Shown here: positions 9,201 to 18,701 of the stretch, in pieces
Numbering within the stretch: position 1 is the stretch's first letter
Layout: each line of letters opens with the position of its first letter
Assembly (NCBI RefSeq): GCF_002239585.1
Contig: NZ_NDFH01000003.1
Span: 744,001 to 808,000 of the forward strand
Origin: Psychromonas sp. CD1
GTDB taxonomy: Bacteria; Pseudomonadota; Gammaproteobacteria; Enterobacterales; Psychromonadaceae
Reading direction: 5' to 3'
DNA length: 64,000 nt
The notes under the pieces: generated by a model
What the model was told of the DNA's origin: nothing
The model's input: only the letters and a program-made list of their open reading frames with translations
Database searches by the model: none
Position numbers and translations under genes: made by a program

Positions 9201-10637
9201 ATGACTAGTATAACGATGCCTCAACCTGACTACAATATGAAAGTGGTACGTCAATTTACACTGACGACAATATTATGGGGTATTGTCGGTATGAGTGTGG
9301 GAGTGATTATCGCAGCCCAACTCATTTGGCCCGTATTAAATTTTAATACGCCATGGTTTACATACAGTCGCTTAAGACCCCTGCATACTAACGCCGTTAT
9401 TTTTGCTTTTGGTGTATCCGCTTTAATGGCCACCTCTTTTTATGTTGTACAACGAACGTGTCAAACAAGACTATTTGGAGGTTCACTCGCGTCTGTCGTT
9501 TTTTGGGGATGGCAGTTAGTCATTATTTCAACCGTAATATCCTTACCTTTAGGCTATACAACATCCAAAGAATACGCAGAGCTAGAATGGCCTATTGATA
9601 TTTTAATTACTTTTGTTTGGGTTTGCTATGCCATTGTCTTTTTTGGTACATTGGCAATACGAAAAACATCACATATTTATGTTGCCAACTGGTTTTTTGG
9701 TGCATTTATCCTCACAGTTGCGGTGTTACATGTTGTTAATAGTTTAGCAATTCCCGTTTCACTTACCGGTATGAAATCCTATTCCATTTATGCGGGCGCT
9801 GTCGATGCGATGGTGCAATGGTGGTATGGACATAATGCGGTTGGTTTTTTATTGACCGCTGGTTTTTTAGGCATGATGTATTATTTTGTGCCTAAACAGG
9901 CAAATAGACCCGTTTACTCTTATCGATTATCCATTATCCATTTTTGGTCACTTATCGCCGTTTATATCTGGGCCGGCCCGCATCATTTACATTACACCGC
10001 ACTCCCTGATTGGGCACAGTCATTGGGAATGGTGATGTCTCTTATTTTATTTGCACCTTCTTGGGGTGGCATGATAAATGGTATTATGACGTTATCCGGT
10101 GCCTGGCATAAACTACGTACGGATCCCATTTTACGCTTCCTCGTTGTCTCCTTATCTTTTTACGGAATGTCGACATTTGAAGGCCCCATGATGGCCATAA
10201 AAACCGTTAATGCACTTTCTCATTATACCGATTGGACCATTGGACACGTGCATTCAGGTGCACTTGGCTGGGTTACAATGATAACCATTGGTGCTATTTA
10301 TCATTTAATTCCCAAACTATTCGGCCAGAAAGCGATGTACAGTGTGGCATTAATCAATTTACATTTTTGGCTCGCCACCATTGGCACTGTTTTATATATC
10401 GTCGCAATGTGGACCTCGGGTGTCATGCAAGGGTTAATGTGGCGTGCGGTAAATGCAGATGGCACGTTGACTTATACCTTTGTTGAATCCCTCGAGAAGT
10501 CCTACCCGTTTTACACTATCCGTTTAGGCGGTGGGCTTATATTTTTAAGTGGTATGTTTATTCTGGCTTACAATACCTACAAAACTATCTACGCTGAAAA
10601 AGGTTCAATTCAATATCAAGAATTGGGGAGTAAGTAA
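9201..10637 (+). CDS. ccoN: Cytochrome cbb3 oxidase catalytic subunit I
   Basis: A 478-residue, roughly 12-helix membrane protein of the haem-copper oxidase C family. Recognisable segments include [15 protein letters not shown] (low-spin haem histidine region), [18 protein letters not shown] (CuB region) and [13 protein letters not shown]. CcoN carries haem b, haem b3 and CuB and reduces oxygen at high affinity. It opens the ccoNOQP operon; the stop overlaps the start of ccoO (ATG at 10637). The length is normal for the family. Control by FNR is plausible from the candidate box at 9079-9092. Confidence 0.97.
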   Translation: MTSITMPQPDYNMKVVRQFTLTTILWGIVGMSVGVIIAAQLIWPVLNFNTPWFTYSRLRPLHTNAVIFAFGVSALMATSFYVVQRTCQTRLFGGSLASVVFWGWQLVIISTVISLPLGYTTSKEYAELEWPIDILITFVWVCYAIVFFGTLAIRKTSHIYVANWFFGAFILTVAVLHVVNSLAIPVSLTGMKSYSIYAGAVDAMVQWWYGHNAVGFLLTAGFLGMMYYFVPKQANRPVYSYRLSIIHFWSLIAVYIWAGPHHLHYTALPDWAQSLGMVMSLILFAPSWGGMINGIMTLSGAWHKLRTDPILRFLVVSLSFYGMSTFEGPMMAIKTVNALSHYTDWTIGHVHSGALGWVTMITIGAIYHLIPKLFGQKAMYSVALINLHFWLATIGTVLYIVAMWTSGVMQGLMWRAVNADGTLTYTFVESLEKSYPFYTIRLGGGLIFLSGMFILAYNTYKTIYAEKGSIQYQELGSK

Positions 10638-11239
10638 TGAAACATGACTTAATTGAAAGAAATGTAGGTCTACTTGCTATATTGATCATCATTGCTATCA
10701 GTTTTGGTGGCTTAGCTCAGATAGTGCCTCTTTTATTTCAAAAGGAAACAACAGAGCCTGTCGATACACTACGGCCTTACACCGCATTACAAATGGAAGG
10801 TCGAGACATCTATATTCGTGAAGGTTGCCATGTTTGTCATAGCCAAATGATCCGACCCTTCCGATCTGAAACGGAACGTTACGGTCATTATAGTCTCGCA
10901 GGTGAACAAGTATGGGAGCATCCATTTCTTTGGGGCTCTAAACGTACAGGCCCAGATTTAGCACGGGTTGGACAACGTTATTCCGATGCATGGCATGAAA
11001 TACATCTAATGAATCCTAGAGATGTAGTGCCACAATCAAATATGCCTAGATTTCCTTGGCTTGCCGATAATATTTTAACGGGCGAAGACACTAAACGTAA
11101 ATTAGAAATATTTCGTAATAATTTTGGGGTGCCTTACACTGACGAAGACATTGCTGGGGCAAAAGAAGCCGTTGTAGGGAAAACAGAGATGCAAGCTTTA
11201 ATTGCTTACTTACAATCACTCGGCCATGCCTTTAGATAG
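10637..11239 (+). CDS. ccoO: Cytochrome cbb3 oxidase monohaem subunit II
   Basis: A 200-residue membrane-anchored c-type cytochrome. One N-terminal helix (residues 10-30) is followed by a periplasmic domain with a single haem c motif, CHVCH, at residues 64-68 in the context [19 protein letters not shown] distal methionine candidate is SNMPRFPWL. CcoO passes electrons from CcoP to CcoN. Its start overlaps the end of ccoN, which suggests translational coupling. Complete and of ordinary length. Confidence 0.97.
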   Translation: MKHDLIERNVGLLAILIIIAISFGGLAQIVPLLFQKETTEPVDTLRPYTALQMEGRDIYIREGCHVCHSQMIRPFRSETERYGHYSLAGEQVWEHPFLWGSKRTGPDLARVGQRYSDAWHEIHLMNPRDVVPQSNMPRFPWLADNILTGEDTKRKLEIFRNNFGVPYTDEDIAGAKEAVVGKTEMQALIAYLQSLGHAFR

Positions 11240-11260
11240 GCGCGTGGCACAGGAGACGTT

Positions 11261-11446
11261 ATGCATTATTCTACCTTTAATGGATTATATACTCTGTTTC
11301 TGATCATTATTTTTATTGCTTTAATTTTATGGGCATACAGCAAAAAGCATATAAAATCCTTTGATGAAATTGCTAATTCAATTTTAACGGACGAACCAAA
11401 TACATCTGAAAAAAAAACCAGTGAAACTTCAGGAGTGAAGAAATAA
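11261..11446 (+). CDS. ccoQ: Cytochrome cbb3 oxidase small subunit CcoQ
   Basis: A 61-residue protein with one N-terminal membrane helix (TLFLIIIFIALILWAYS) and a polar, lysine-rich tail (FDEIANSILTDE). This is the standard CcoQ/FixQ layout. The subunit stabilises the cbb3 complex and has no cofactor. It sits between ccoO and ccoP, and its final base overlaps the ccoP start. Function follows mostly from position and topology. Confidence 0.92.
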   Translation: MHYSTFNGLYTLFLIIIFIALILWAYSKKHIKSFDEIANSILTDEPNTSEKKTSETSGVKK

Positions 11447-12411
11447 TGAGCCTTTTTTGGACAATCTGGATCTCTACCATTACCCTTATTGTAGTCTTAG
11501 GCTGTGCAGTTTTACTCCGAGCGACGTCTAAAAATAATACAGGAGTACCTGAGGGTGAACCAATGCCTCACACCTTTGATGGTATTCAGGAGCTAAATAA
11601 CCCTTTACCTAAATGGTGGACCATATTGTTTTGGTTTACCATTGTTATAGCCATTATTTACAGTTTTGCCTATCCGACTTTTACAGCAAATTACAATGGT
11701 TTACTGGATTGGACAAGTGCAGATAAAGATATTAAATCACCACAAGAATCAAAGTTACGCGCCAAAACATCTCATTCTCAATATCAACGTGAAATGAATT
11801 TAGCAGAAATAAAATACGGAGCTGTATTTAAAAAATTAGCCTATAACGAGGATGGCAGTTATAAATCTTTCACTCATATCGCCAATGATCCCGAAGCACT
11901 TAAAGTTGGACAACGCTTATTTTTACAAAATTGCTCAATGTGTCATGGATCTGACGGTCGAGGTAATCGAGGTTTCCCAAATTTAACGGATAACGATTGG
12001 TTATACGGTGCGACTGAAAGTGCCATTAAAACAAGTATTATGCAAGGTCGCTCCGGTGTAATGGCCGCTTGGGAAGATATTTTAGGGGGGAAAAAAGGTG
12101 TTCGAGAAATCACCAGTTATGTATTACAACTTAGTGGGCGCAGAGTTAATACCCTTGAGGCAAAAGCGGGGAAAAAGAAATTTGCTCTTTGTGCTACCTG
12201 TCATGGCGAAAATGGTAAAGGATCATATGTTTTTGGCGCGCCGAATTTAACGGATAAAATATGGTTATACGGTGGCTCGCGTAAAGCTGTCGAAGCGACT
12301 ATTTCCACGGGTCGAAATGGTGTTATGCCTGCATGGTTAGATGTTTTAGGCGAAGATAAAATTCATTTGATTAGCGCTTTTGTATACTCGTTATCCATGA
12401 AAAACAATTAA
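11446..12411 (+). CDS. ccoP: Cytochrome cbb3 oxidase dihaem subunit III
   Basis: A 321-residue protein with two N-terminal membrane helices (residues 5-25 and 58-78), a CcoP-typical linker (HTFDGIQELNNPLPKWW) and two cytochrome c domains with haem motifs CSMCH at 163-167 and CATCH at 249-253. It receives electrons from soluble cytochromes or the bc1 complex and feeds CcoO. Last of the four structural genes; an 83-bp gap separates it from ccoH. Nothing unusual in length or motifs. Confidence 0.97.
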   Translation: MSLFWTIWISTITLIVVLGCAVLLRATSKNNTGVPEGEPMPHTFDGIQELNNPLPKWWTILFWFTIVIAIIYSFAYPTFTANYNGLLDWTSADKDIKSPQESKLRAKTSHSQYQREMNLAEIKYGAVFKKLAYNEDGSYKSFTHIANDPEALKVGQRLFLQNCSMCHGSDGRGNRGFPNLTDNDWLYGATESAIKTSIMQGRSGVMAAWEDILGGKKGVREITSYVLQLSGRRVNTLEAKAGKKKFALCATCHGENGKGSYVFGAPNLTDKIWLYGGSRKAVEATISTGRNGVMPAWLDVLGEDKIHLISAFVYSLSMKNN

Positions 12412-12494
12412 TAAACCTGTAGATATACCCTTGAAACAGTCTGTCTACCTTCTTATTCTTATGCCCTCGAGGCAACAAGGCTTAATGTTAAAAA

Positions 12495-12965
12495 ATGAAA
12501 AATGATAATTGGTTTAAACAATTCTGGCCTTGGTTCTTAATTATTTTACCTCTTTGCGCTGTGGTTGCTGGCATTGCCACCTTCGTCATTGCCATAGAAA
12601 ATAAACCAGATATGGTTGTAGATGATTATTATACTGTCGGTAAAGCAATTAATGTTGATCTTTCTCTATTAAGGGAAGCACAACAACGTGGTATAACCGC
12701 AAACATCCACCAAATTAAAAATGTACTGCGAATTGATTTTACCGGTTTAAAAAAACATAGCGCCATACGTTTATCTTTATACCATCCCACTCTCGCCAAT
12801 AGAGATCTTTCAAGCATGTTAACTGCCGATGCACAAGGACGTTATCACTTTGAAAGCAAAGACATATTAAAAGGTAAATGGCAAATACGTCTTGAACCTT
12901 TTGACCTGAATTGGCGTTTAGAGAAAGTAATTTATTTCCCCTCAAATGACATAAAATTACAATGA
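12495..12965 (+). CDS. ccoH: FixH/CcoH family cbb3 assembly protein
   Basis: A 156-residue protein with a single N-terminal membrane helix (WFLIILPLCAVVAGIATFVIAI) and a periplasmic beta-rich domain. The stretch DMVVDDYYTVGKAINVDL is a FixH hallmark. It is needed for cbb3 maturation, probably holding subunits during assembly. It overlaps the start of ccoI by four bases. The absence of a ccoG gene between ccoP and ccoH differs from many ccoNOQP-GHIS clusters. Confidence 0.92.
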   Translation: MKNDNWFKQFWPWFLIILPLCAVVAGIATFVIAIENKPDMVVDDYYTVGKAINVDLSLLREAQQRGITANIHQIKNVLRIDFTGLKKHSAIRLSLYHPTLANRDLSSMLTADAQGRYHFESKDILKGKWQIRLEPFDLNWRLEKVIYFPSNDIKLQ

Positions 12966-15355
12966 CGCAAACGGCACAATGCTTTCACTGTGGAGAGCCA
13001 AATCCTGCGCATACACACTATCAAGTTAAGATAAATGGAAATAACCAAGATCTTTGTTGTCCAGGATGCCAAGCGGTTGCACAGATGATTGTCGACAATG
13101 GGGCAAGCTCTTACTATCAACATCGCAGTGCTCCGGCAAATAAAGTTGAAATGTTACTCCCAGAAGAGTTACAACAACTCGAATACTATGATGTTGACAA
13201 AATTCAAGAAGACTATCTTAAAAAAGGCACACAATTTAATGAAATAACCCTAAGTGTTGAAGGCGTCACCTGTGCGGCTTGTGCTTGGCTGATTGAAAAA
13301 CAACTACGACGAATTCCCGGATTACTCTTTATTAATGTCAATACGACCTTACAACGTATCGCGCTGCGCTGGGACAATAAAAAGGTCAAACTTAGTCAGT
13401 TATTAAAAGCCATTCAAGCAATCGGCTATAAAGCTTATCCTTTTCAAATAGATCAAGAAGAATTGTTTTATAAACAACAAACGCAAGCCTATTTACGACG
13501 ATTGGGTTTAGCTGGCTTAGCAAGTATGCAAATTTTAATGTTTGCCATTGCTCTTTATGGAGATTTTTTCTCCTCAATGGAAATTCAATTTGTACAATAC
13601 TTTCGCTGGGTTAGCTTTATTCTCGCGACCCCTGTTCTCTTATATAGCGCCCAACCTTTTTATCTAAACGCATGGCGTGATATAAAACACCGCACACTAG
13701 GTATGGATATTCCTATTTCAATTGCGTTATTAAGTGCATATGTAGCCTCGGCTTACGCCACTATTTTTGCTCAAGGCGACGTTTATTTTGAATCTGTTTC
13801 CATGTTTACTTTTTTACTTTTATTGGGTCGTTCACTCGAGCTACGCGCGCGGCGAAAAGCATCCGAAATTAGTAATAACTTACTGCGTTTATTACCTATA
13901 ATGGCAACCCTACTAGATGGTGAAAAACAAATTTTGATCCCAGCAAAAATGCTTAAAGTAGGACAAATATTTTTGGTGAAAGCCGGTGAACGTATTGCAA
14001 CTGATGGCTGTATTATCAGTGGTGCCAGTAGCATTGAAGAGTCAATGTTAACGGGTGAATCAGCCCCCATTAGAAAAAAAAACAATAGTTATGTTTATGC
14101 TGCCACGGTCAACATCAGTAGCCCTCTTACTATTCGAGTTGAAAAAACGACACAAGATAGCCTAATTAACGATATCATTCATCTACAAAATGATGCACAA
14201 ATGCATAAACCACACATCGAGATACTCGCCACTCAAGTCTCCCGATATTTTGTTGGCGCACTCCTTATTATTGCCCTGCTCACCTACATTTCATGGCTTT
14301 TCATCGATGCAGATAAAGCCTTTTGGATAACCCTCTCTGTACTTGTTGCCACCTGCCCTTGTGCACTTTCATTAGCTACGCCAACCGCACTCACTTGCGC
14401 TACAGCGAACCTAAATAAACAAGGTATTTTAATTAAAAAACATCATGTATTAGAGACGTTAAGCGCTATCAAACATATCATTTTTGATAAAACAGGAACC
14501 TTAACAAAAGGCAATTTCAAAGTGCTACAATGTACTACCTATGCTAACGCTTATTCAAAACAACAATGTCTCGATATATCAGCTCAAATAGAGTCTTTAT
14601 CGGAGCATCCTATCGCACAAGCCTTTCATTGTTTACAAGTTGAAAAAATCAATCTAAACGAGATTCAGAATAAACCAGGTCAAGGTATCCAAGCTCGATA
14701 TCAAAATAAAACACTCAAATTAGGACACGCTCTTTTTTGCCAAATAGAACCTCCGATTAAGAGCTCGAATTTACTCATCTATTTAACCTTGAACAACCAA
14801 CTTCTCGCTATTTTTGAATTAGGCGATGAATTGCGTTCAAGTGCAAAAAAAATTCTACAATATTGCACACAAAATAACATTAAAAGTACCCTTCTAAGCG
14901 GTGACATTTCCATGCGTAGTGACGCGCTGGTGCAACAATTAAATATTGATATTCTGTGTAAAGGGATCAGTCCTAAAGGTAAATTAGCCTATATACAAAA
15001 AATTCAACGTCATGAGCTAGTTTTAATGGTCGGTGATGGCATTAATGATGCGCCGGTATTAGCGGGTGCCCATGTCTCGATTGCATTGAGCAGTGGCACT
15101 GATATTGCTAAAAATAGTGCTGATGTTATTTTATTAGGCTCAGATCTGAGTAAAATTATTATACTTAAAGACACTGCGCAAAAAACAGTACGAATTATTA
15201 AACAAAATTTAGCATGGGCAATGCTCTACAATCTGATCATTGTGCCACTTGCCGTGAGTGGGCATGTTCTCCCCTATATTGCGGTATTAGGCATGTCTTG
15301 TAGCTCGTTAATTGTACTGAGTAATTCTTTGCGCCTTTTAAAAGAGAAACACTAA
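12962..15355 (+). CDS. ccoI: Copper-translocating P1B-ATPase CcoI/FixI
   Basis: A 797-residue P-type ATPase. The N-terminus has a cysteine-rich segment (CFHCGEP...CCPGCQAV) and a metal-binding motif GVTCAACAW (cysteines 105 and 108). The membrane metal site CPC is at residues 465-467, the phosphorylated aspartate lies in DKTGTLT at 509-515, and GDGIND is at 691-696. The N-terminal zinc-ribbon-like extension and the operon context separate it from CopA. It supplies copper for the CuB site of CcoN. Translationally linked to ccoH (4-bp overlap) and followed one base later by ccoS. Confidence 0.95.
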   Translation: MTQTAQCFHCGEPNPAHTHYQVKINGNNQDLCCPGCQAVAQMIVDNGASSYYQHRSAPANKVEMLLPEELQQLEYYDVDKIQEDYLKKGTQFNEITLSVEGVTCAACAWLIEKQLRRIPGLLFINVNTTLQRIALRWDNKKVKLSQLLKAIQAIGYKAYPFQIDQEELFYKQQTQAYLRRLGLAGLASMQILMFAIALYGDFFSSMEIQFVQYFRWVSFILATPVLLYSAQPFYLNAWRDIKHRTLGMDIPISIALLSAYVASAYATIFAQGDVYFESVSMFTFLLLLGRSLELRARRKASEISNNLLRLLPIMATLLDGEKQILIPAKMLKVGQIFLVKAGERIATDGCIISGASSIEESMLTGESAPIRKKNNSYVYAATVNISSPLTIRVEKTTQDSLINDIIHLQNDAQMHKPHIEILATQVSRYFVGALLIIALLTYISWLFIDADKAFWITLSVLVATCPCALSLATPTALTCATANLNKQGILIKKHHVLETLSAIKHIIFDKTGTLTKGNFKVLQCTTYANAYSKQQCLDISAQIESLSEHPIAQAFHCLQVEKINLNEIQNKPGQGIQARYQNKTLKLGHALFCQIEPPIKSSNLLIYLTLNNQLLAIFELGDELRSSAKKILQYCTQNNIKSTLLSGDISMRSDALVQQLNIDILCKGISPKGKLAYIQKIQRHELVLMVGDGINDAPVLAGAHVSIALSSGTDIAKNSADVILLGSDLSKIIILKDTAQKTVRIIKQNLAWAMLYNLIIVPLAVSGHVLPYIAVLGMSCSSLIVLSNSLRLLKEKH

Positions 15356-15356
15356 T

Positions 15357-15542
15357 ATGAGTATTATTTATATCTTAATTCCGATTGCCATGCTTTTTGT
15401 AAGTATCGCCGTTGTTATTTTTTTTGGGGCAATAAAATCAGATCAATATAATGATTTAGATAGAGAAGGTATGAATATTTTATTAGATGATGAGCCTGAT
15501 GTGAGTGTCCCTAAAAAAGGAACCTCAACCCATGATGAATAA
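15357..15542 (+). CDS. ccoS: cbb3 oxidase maturation protein CcoS
   Basis: A 61-residue protein with one N-terminal helix (SIIYILIPIAMLFVSIAVVIFFGAIKS) followed by the CcoS signature DQYNDLDREGMNILLDD. It is required for insertion of haem and copper into CcoN. Its end overlaps the start of the TauE/SafE-like gene, so the two are probably translated together. Confidence 0.93.
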   Translation: MSIIYILIPIAMLFVSIAVVIFFGAIKSDQYNDLDREGMNILLDDEPDVSVPKKGTSTHDE

Positions 15543-16212
15543 TTTCATCGCGGCCTTCTTAATTGGAAGCCTCGGTGCAGGGCACTGTTTAGGTATGTGC
15601 TCCGGTATCGCGGGAGCTATCACATTTTCAGAGCCTCAAGCGGGAAAAAAACATAATAACTACACTTCTATTTTTCTTTACAATATAGGCCGGATAAGTA
15701 GTTACGCCCTCGCAGGTTCAATTTTCGCAGGGGCGAGTGGTGCACTTATTATCTTTTTTGGAGGTAAAGAATTCCTCATTTACTTACGTATTTTGGCAGC
15801 CATACTCATGCTGTTTCTCGCTCTTTATATTTCACGTCTTTATTTTGGATTATTAAAGTTAGAACAATTTGGACAGTTTTTTTGGCAATTTATTAAACCC
15901 TTCGCGCGATATTTTATCCCACTTAAAAATCCTATTTATGCTTTTCCGTTAGGATTTCTATGGGGGTGGTTACCTTGTGGTTTAGTCTATTCAACTCTGG
16001 CTTGGGCCGCCAGCAGTGGAAGTTCCAGACAAGGTTTCTTTATTATGTTAGGTTTCGGTTTAGGCACTCTCCCTGCGATGCTCTGTGTCGGTAAACTAAC
16101 GCAACAATTAAAATTTTATCTTAATCATCGTATTTTCCGTTACGGCAGTGGTCTTTTATTAACTTTTTTTGCCTTACAAACTTTTTATATCGCATTACTT
16201 CAACTACGTTAG
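15532..16212 (+). CDS. TauE/SafE-like (DUF2024-neighbour) sulfite exporter family membrane protein
   Basis: A 226-residue integral membrane protein, six or seven helices, with the family's opening GAGHCLGMCSGIAGAITFS and the repeated proline/glycine segment FPLGFLWGWLPCGLVYSTLAWA. The conserved cysteines (GHCLGMCSG and LPCGLVYS) suggest metal or thiol handling. Relatives commonly sit at the end of ccoGHIS clusters, and a role in copper supply to cbb3 has been proposed for some. The start at 15532 is the first ATG with an upstream AAGG and overlaps the end of ccoS. The substrate is unproven here. Confidence 0.85.
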   Translation: MMNNFIAAFLIGSLGAGHCLGMCSGIAGAITFSEPQAGKKHNNYTSIFLYNIGRISSYALAGSIFAGASGALIIFFGGKEFLIYLRILAAILMLFLALYISRLYFGLLKLEQFGQFFWQFIKPFARYFIPLKNPIYAFPLGFLWGWLPCGLVYSTLAWAASSGSSRQGFFIMLGFGLGTLPAMLCVGKLTQQLKFYLNHRIFRYGSGLLLTFFALQTFYIALLQLR

Positions 16213-16308
16213 CGCTGTGCTCTCATCCCCTGATCCTGCTTATCTTCAACAAAACTGACCTCTGTTTTTTTTTATAGCTATTCAAACTAAGTAACAATAA
16301 TGTTAAAC

Positions 16309-16322
16309 TTGATTTAAGTCAA
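16309..16322. promoter_or_regulatory. FNR box upstream of fnr (autoregulation)
   Basis: TTGAT-TTAA-GTCAA matches the TTGAT-N4-ATCAA consensus at nine of ten positions. It ends 20 bases before the fnr start codon, a position that would overlap the promoter and suits negative autoregulation, as known for E. coli fnr. Confidence 0.75.
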
Positions 16323-16342
16323 AAACGGAATATATCAGAACT

Positions 16343-17086
16343 ATGGAAAAAAGTAATCTAATGCGCATTCAAACGGGTGGTTGTGCTATTCACTGCCACG
16401 ATTGTAGTATCAGCCAACTCTGTATCCCTTACTCCCTTAATGAAACAGAGTTAAATCGTCTCGACAATATTATTGACCGTAAAAAACCAATCCAAAAAGG
16501 CCAAGAAATATTTAAAGCCGGCCAAGAGATGAAATGCCTCTACGCAATTCGCTCTGGTACACTAAAGTCATATACCATCACAGAACAAGGCGATGAGCAA
16601 ATCACAGCCTTTCATTTAGCAGGAGATCTTATTGGCTTTGATGCCATTAGCACCGGTACGCACCCCAGCTTTTCACAAGCTTTAGAAACCTCAATGATTT
16701 GTGAAATTCCTTATGATACTCTCGATGAACTGTCCACTACGATGCCTAAATTACGTCAACAAATTCTACGCTTAATGAGTACTGAAATTGTTGGTGATCA
16801 GAATATGATATTATTGTTATCTAAGAAAAATGCCGAAGAACGTCTTGCCTCTTTTATCTATAATTTATCCAGTCGCTTTGCGATGCGTGGTTTTTCTCCA
16901 AAAGAATTTCGTTTATCCATGACACGAGGCGATATTGGTAACTACCTCGGTTTGACCGTCGAAACGATCAGTCGCTTACTCGGCCGCTTCCAAAAAAATG
17001 ATATGATCGCAGTAAAAGGAAAATATATTAGTATATTAGATGAGAAACAACTGATAATACTTGCAGGCGAGCATAAAAAATCTTAA
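16343..17086 (+). CDS. fnr: Oxygen-sensing transcription regulator FNR
   Basis: A 247-residue CRP/FNR family protein. Cysteines 18, 21 and 27 ([10 protein letters not shown]) plus Cys120 (SMICEIPY) match the four 4Fe-4S ligands of E. coli FNR. A cyclic-nucleotide-like domain and the dimer helix lead to a helix-turn-helix with [10 protein letters not shown], whose E-SR residues read the TTGAT half-site. With the cluster intact under low oxygen it activates anaerobic and microaerobic genes, probably including ccoNOQP just upstream. A 14-bp FNR box precedes the gene. uspE follows, as in E. coli. Confidence 0.97.
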   Translation: MEKSNLMRIQTGGCAIHCHDCSISQLCIPYSLNETELNRLDNIIDRKKPIQKGQEIFKAGQEMKCLYAIRSGTLKSYTITEQGDEQITAFHLAGDLIGFDAISTGTHPSFSQALETSMICEIPYDTLDELSTTMPKLRQQILRLMSTEIVGDQNMILLLSKKNAEERLASFIYNLSSRFAMRGFSPKEFRLSMTRGDIGNYLGLTVETISRLLGRFQKNDMIAVKGKYISILDEKQLIILAGEHKKS

Positions 17087-17220
17087 CATTTGGTAGCACC
17101 ACTTAAATATTTGAAGAAGATCCTTTAAAAAAAAAACGATTTCATGACGAAGGATCTATTCGCATCTCCATTTTTGCTCTAAATTATACCTATCTACTTT
17201 TAATTAATAGGATATCTAGC

Positions 17221-18159
17221 ATGCTCAAATATCATAATATTTTAGTTTTTATCGATCCTAACAAAGTATCCCAACCCGCTTTAAGCCGAGCCTTCGATAT
17301 TGTACAAAAAGAAGAACATGCAAAAGTTACACTTTTCCTCTGTTGCTATGATTTAAGCTATGAAATGACCTCTCTTACTTCAAAAGAAGAGCGTCAGTCC
17401 ATGCAAAATGTTGTTATCCAAGAACATAACGAATGGTTGCAATCACTTATCCAACCCATAGATTGTCATAATGTCGAAATAGATACTACGGTTGTTTGGC
17501 ACTCACACCCTTTTCAAGCTGCAATTATTGAAGTACTCAAACACAATTATGATCTAGTTATTAAAGCCACTCACCCTCATTCCAAACTAAGTGCTATTTT
17601 CTTTACCCCTACCGATTGGAATTTATTACGGAAATGTCCTGTTCCTGTCCTTTTAGTGAAGCATTGCCACTGGCCAGAGCGCGGTAATATTCTTTGTGCA
17701 ATTGATTGTAAAAGCGCTGATGAAAACAATCATCATCATCTCAATAATCATATTATCAATGAAGCCAAAAGCATGGCAAAAATCATCAATGCAAAAGTGC
17801 ATATCGTCAATGCTTACCCTACTCCCCCAGTCAATATCATGCTGGAATTACCTGAATTTGATCCGATTGATTATGATGCGGGCTTAAAAAAATTCCATAA
17901 AAAAATATTAGAAGATTATGCACAAAAGCATAGTATTTCATTACAACGTTGCCATTTAAAACAAGGCTTACCCGAAGATGTTATCAGCAAAGTTGCTTAT
18001 TCTATCGATGCGGAATTAGTTGTTTTAGGTACTGTAGGCCGCTCTGGATTTGGCGTCGCTTTACTGGGGCATACCGCCGAGCAGGTTATTGACAACCTAG
18101 ATTGCGATTTATTAGCATTAAAACCAGAAGGCTTTATTAGCCCTATTACCCTAGACTGA
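17221..18159 (+). CDS. uspE: Universal stress protein E (tandem Usp domains)
   Basis: A 312-residue protein with two Usp domains in tandem. The first starts NILVFIDPN and the second NILCAIDCK near residue 158, ending with the nucleotide-loop-like stretch VVLGTVGRSGFGVALLGHTAEQVI. The fnr-uspE order is the same as in E. coli, where UspE affects stress survival and motility. The 134-bp gap after fnr holds a weak inverted repeat (AGATCCTT / AAGGATCT). A good AATAGGAT ribosome site precedes the ATG. bcp follows 10 bp downstream. Confidence 0.93.
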   Translation: MLKYHNILVFIDPNKVSQPALSRAFDIVQKEEHAKVTLFLCCYDLSYEMTSLTSKEERQSMQNVVIQEHNEWLQSLIQPIDCHNVEIDTTVVWHSHPFQAAIIEVLKHNYDLVIKATHPHSKLSAIFFTPTDWNLLRKCPVPVLLVKHCHWPERGNILCAIDCKSADENNHHHLNNHIINEAKSMAKIINAKVHIVNAYPTPPVNIMLELPEFDPIDYDAGLKKFHKKILEDYAQKHSISLQRCHLKQGLPEDVISKVAYSIDAELVVLGTVGRSGFGVALLGHTAEQVIDNLDCDLLALKPEGFISPITLD

Positions 18160-18169
18160 AGAGAAAAAA

Positions 18170-18637
18170 ATGAAACAATTAATCAAAGGCGATACCGCAC
18201 CTTTATTCACGTTGCATGACGAGCAAGATAATCCTGTATCTTTAGCCGATTTAAAAGGTAAAAAAGTCCTTATTTACTTTTATCCTCGCGCGATGACACC
18301 TGGCTGTATAACACAAGCTTGTGGTCTGCGTGATAGCAAAGATGACCTTACAAAGCATAATACGCTGGTCTACGGTATCAGCCCAGATCCGATTAAAAAG
18401 TTAGCTAATTTCGTACTGAAAAAAAACTTAAACTTCCCGCTTCTTAGTGATGAAGATCATCATGTAGCAGAAGCCTTTGGCGTCTGGGGCGAAAAGAAAT
18501 TTATGGGGAAAACATACAATGGTATACACCGCATTAGTTTCCTAATAGATGAGAAGGGTGATATCGAACATGTTTTTGATAAATTTAAAACAAAAGAACA
18601 CCACCAGGTTGTCTTAGCACACCTTAATTCGCTTTAG
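18170..18637 (+). CDS. bcp: Thioredoxin-dependent peroxiredoxin Bcp
   Basis: A 155-residue AhpC/TSA-fold peroxiredoxin. The motif PRAMTPGCITQACGL holds the peroxidatic Cys46 and a resolving Cys51, the arrangement of E. coli Bcp. Further conserved parts are NFPLLSDEDHHVAEAFGVWGEK and NGIHRISFLID. It reduces hydrogen and organic peroxides using thioredoxin. The 10-bp gap to uspE suggests a shared stress transcript. A convergent-type hairpin terminator follows. Confidence 0.95.
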   Translation: MKQLIKGDTAPLFTLHDEQDNPVSLADLKGKKVLIYFYPRAMTPGCITQACGLRDSKDDLTKHNTLVYGISPDPIKKLANFVLKKNLNFPLLSDEDHHVAEAFGVWGEKKFMGKTYNGIHRISFLIDEKGDIEHVFDKFKTKEHHQVVLAHLNSL

Positions 18638-18648
18638 ACAGACCAAAT

Positions 18649-18689
18649 AAAAACAGTCGTACAAATTAATTTATTGTTTGACTGTTTTT
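18649..18689. terminator. Bidirectional terminator between bcp and perM
   Basis: AAAAACAGTC...GACTGTTTTT forms a 10-bp stem around an AT-rich loop, with A- and T-rich tails, between convergent genes. Confidence 0.85.
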
Positions 18690-18701
18690 ATCTTTCTTTT
18701 C

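Noticed and set aside
17118-17157. AGATCCTT / AAGGATCT inverted repeat between fnr and uspE as a terminator
   Set aside because: The loop is 24 nt and there is no T-tract after the stem; too weak to call.
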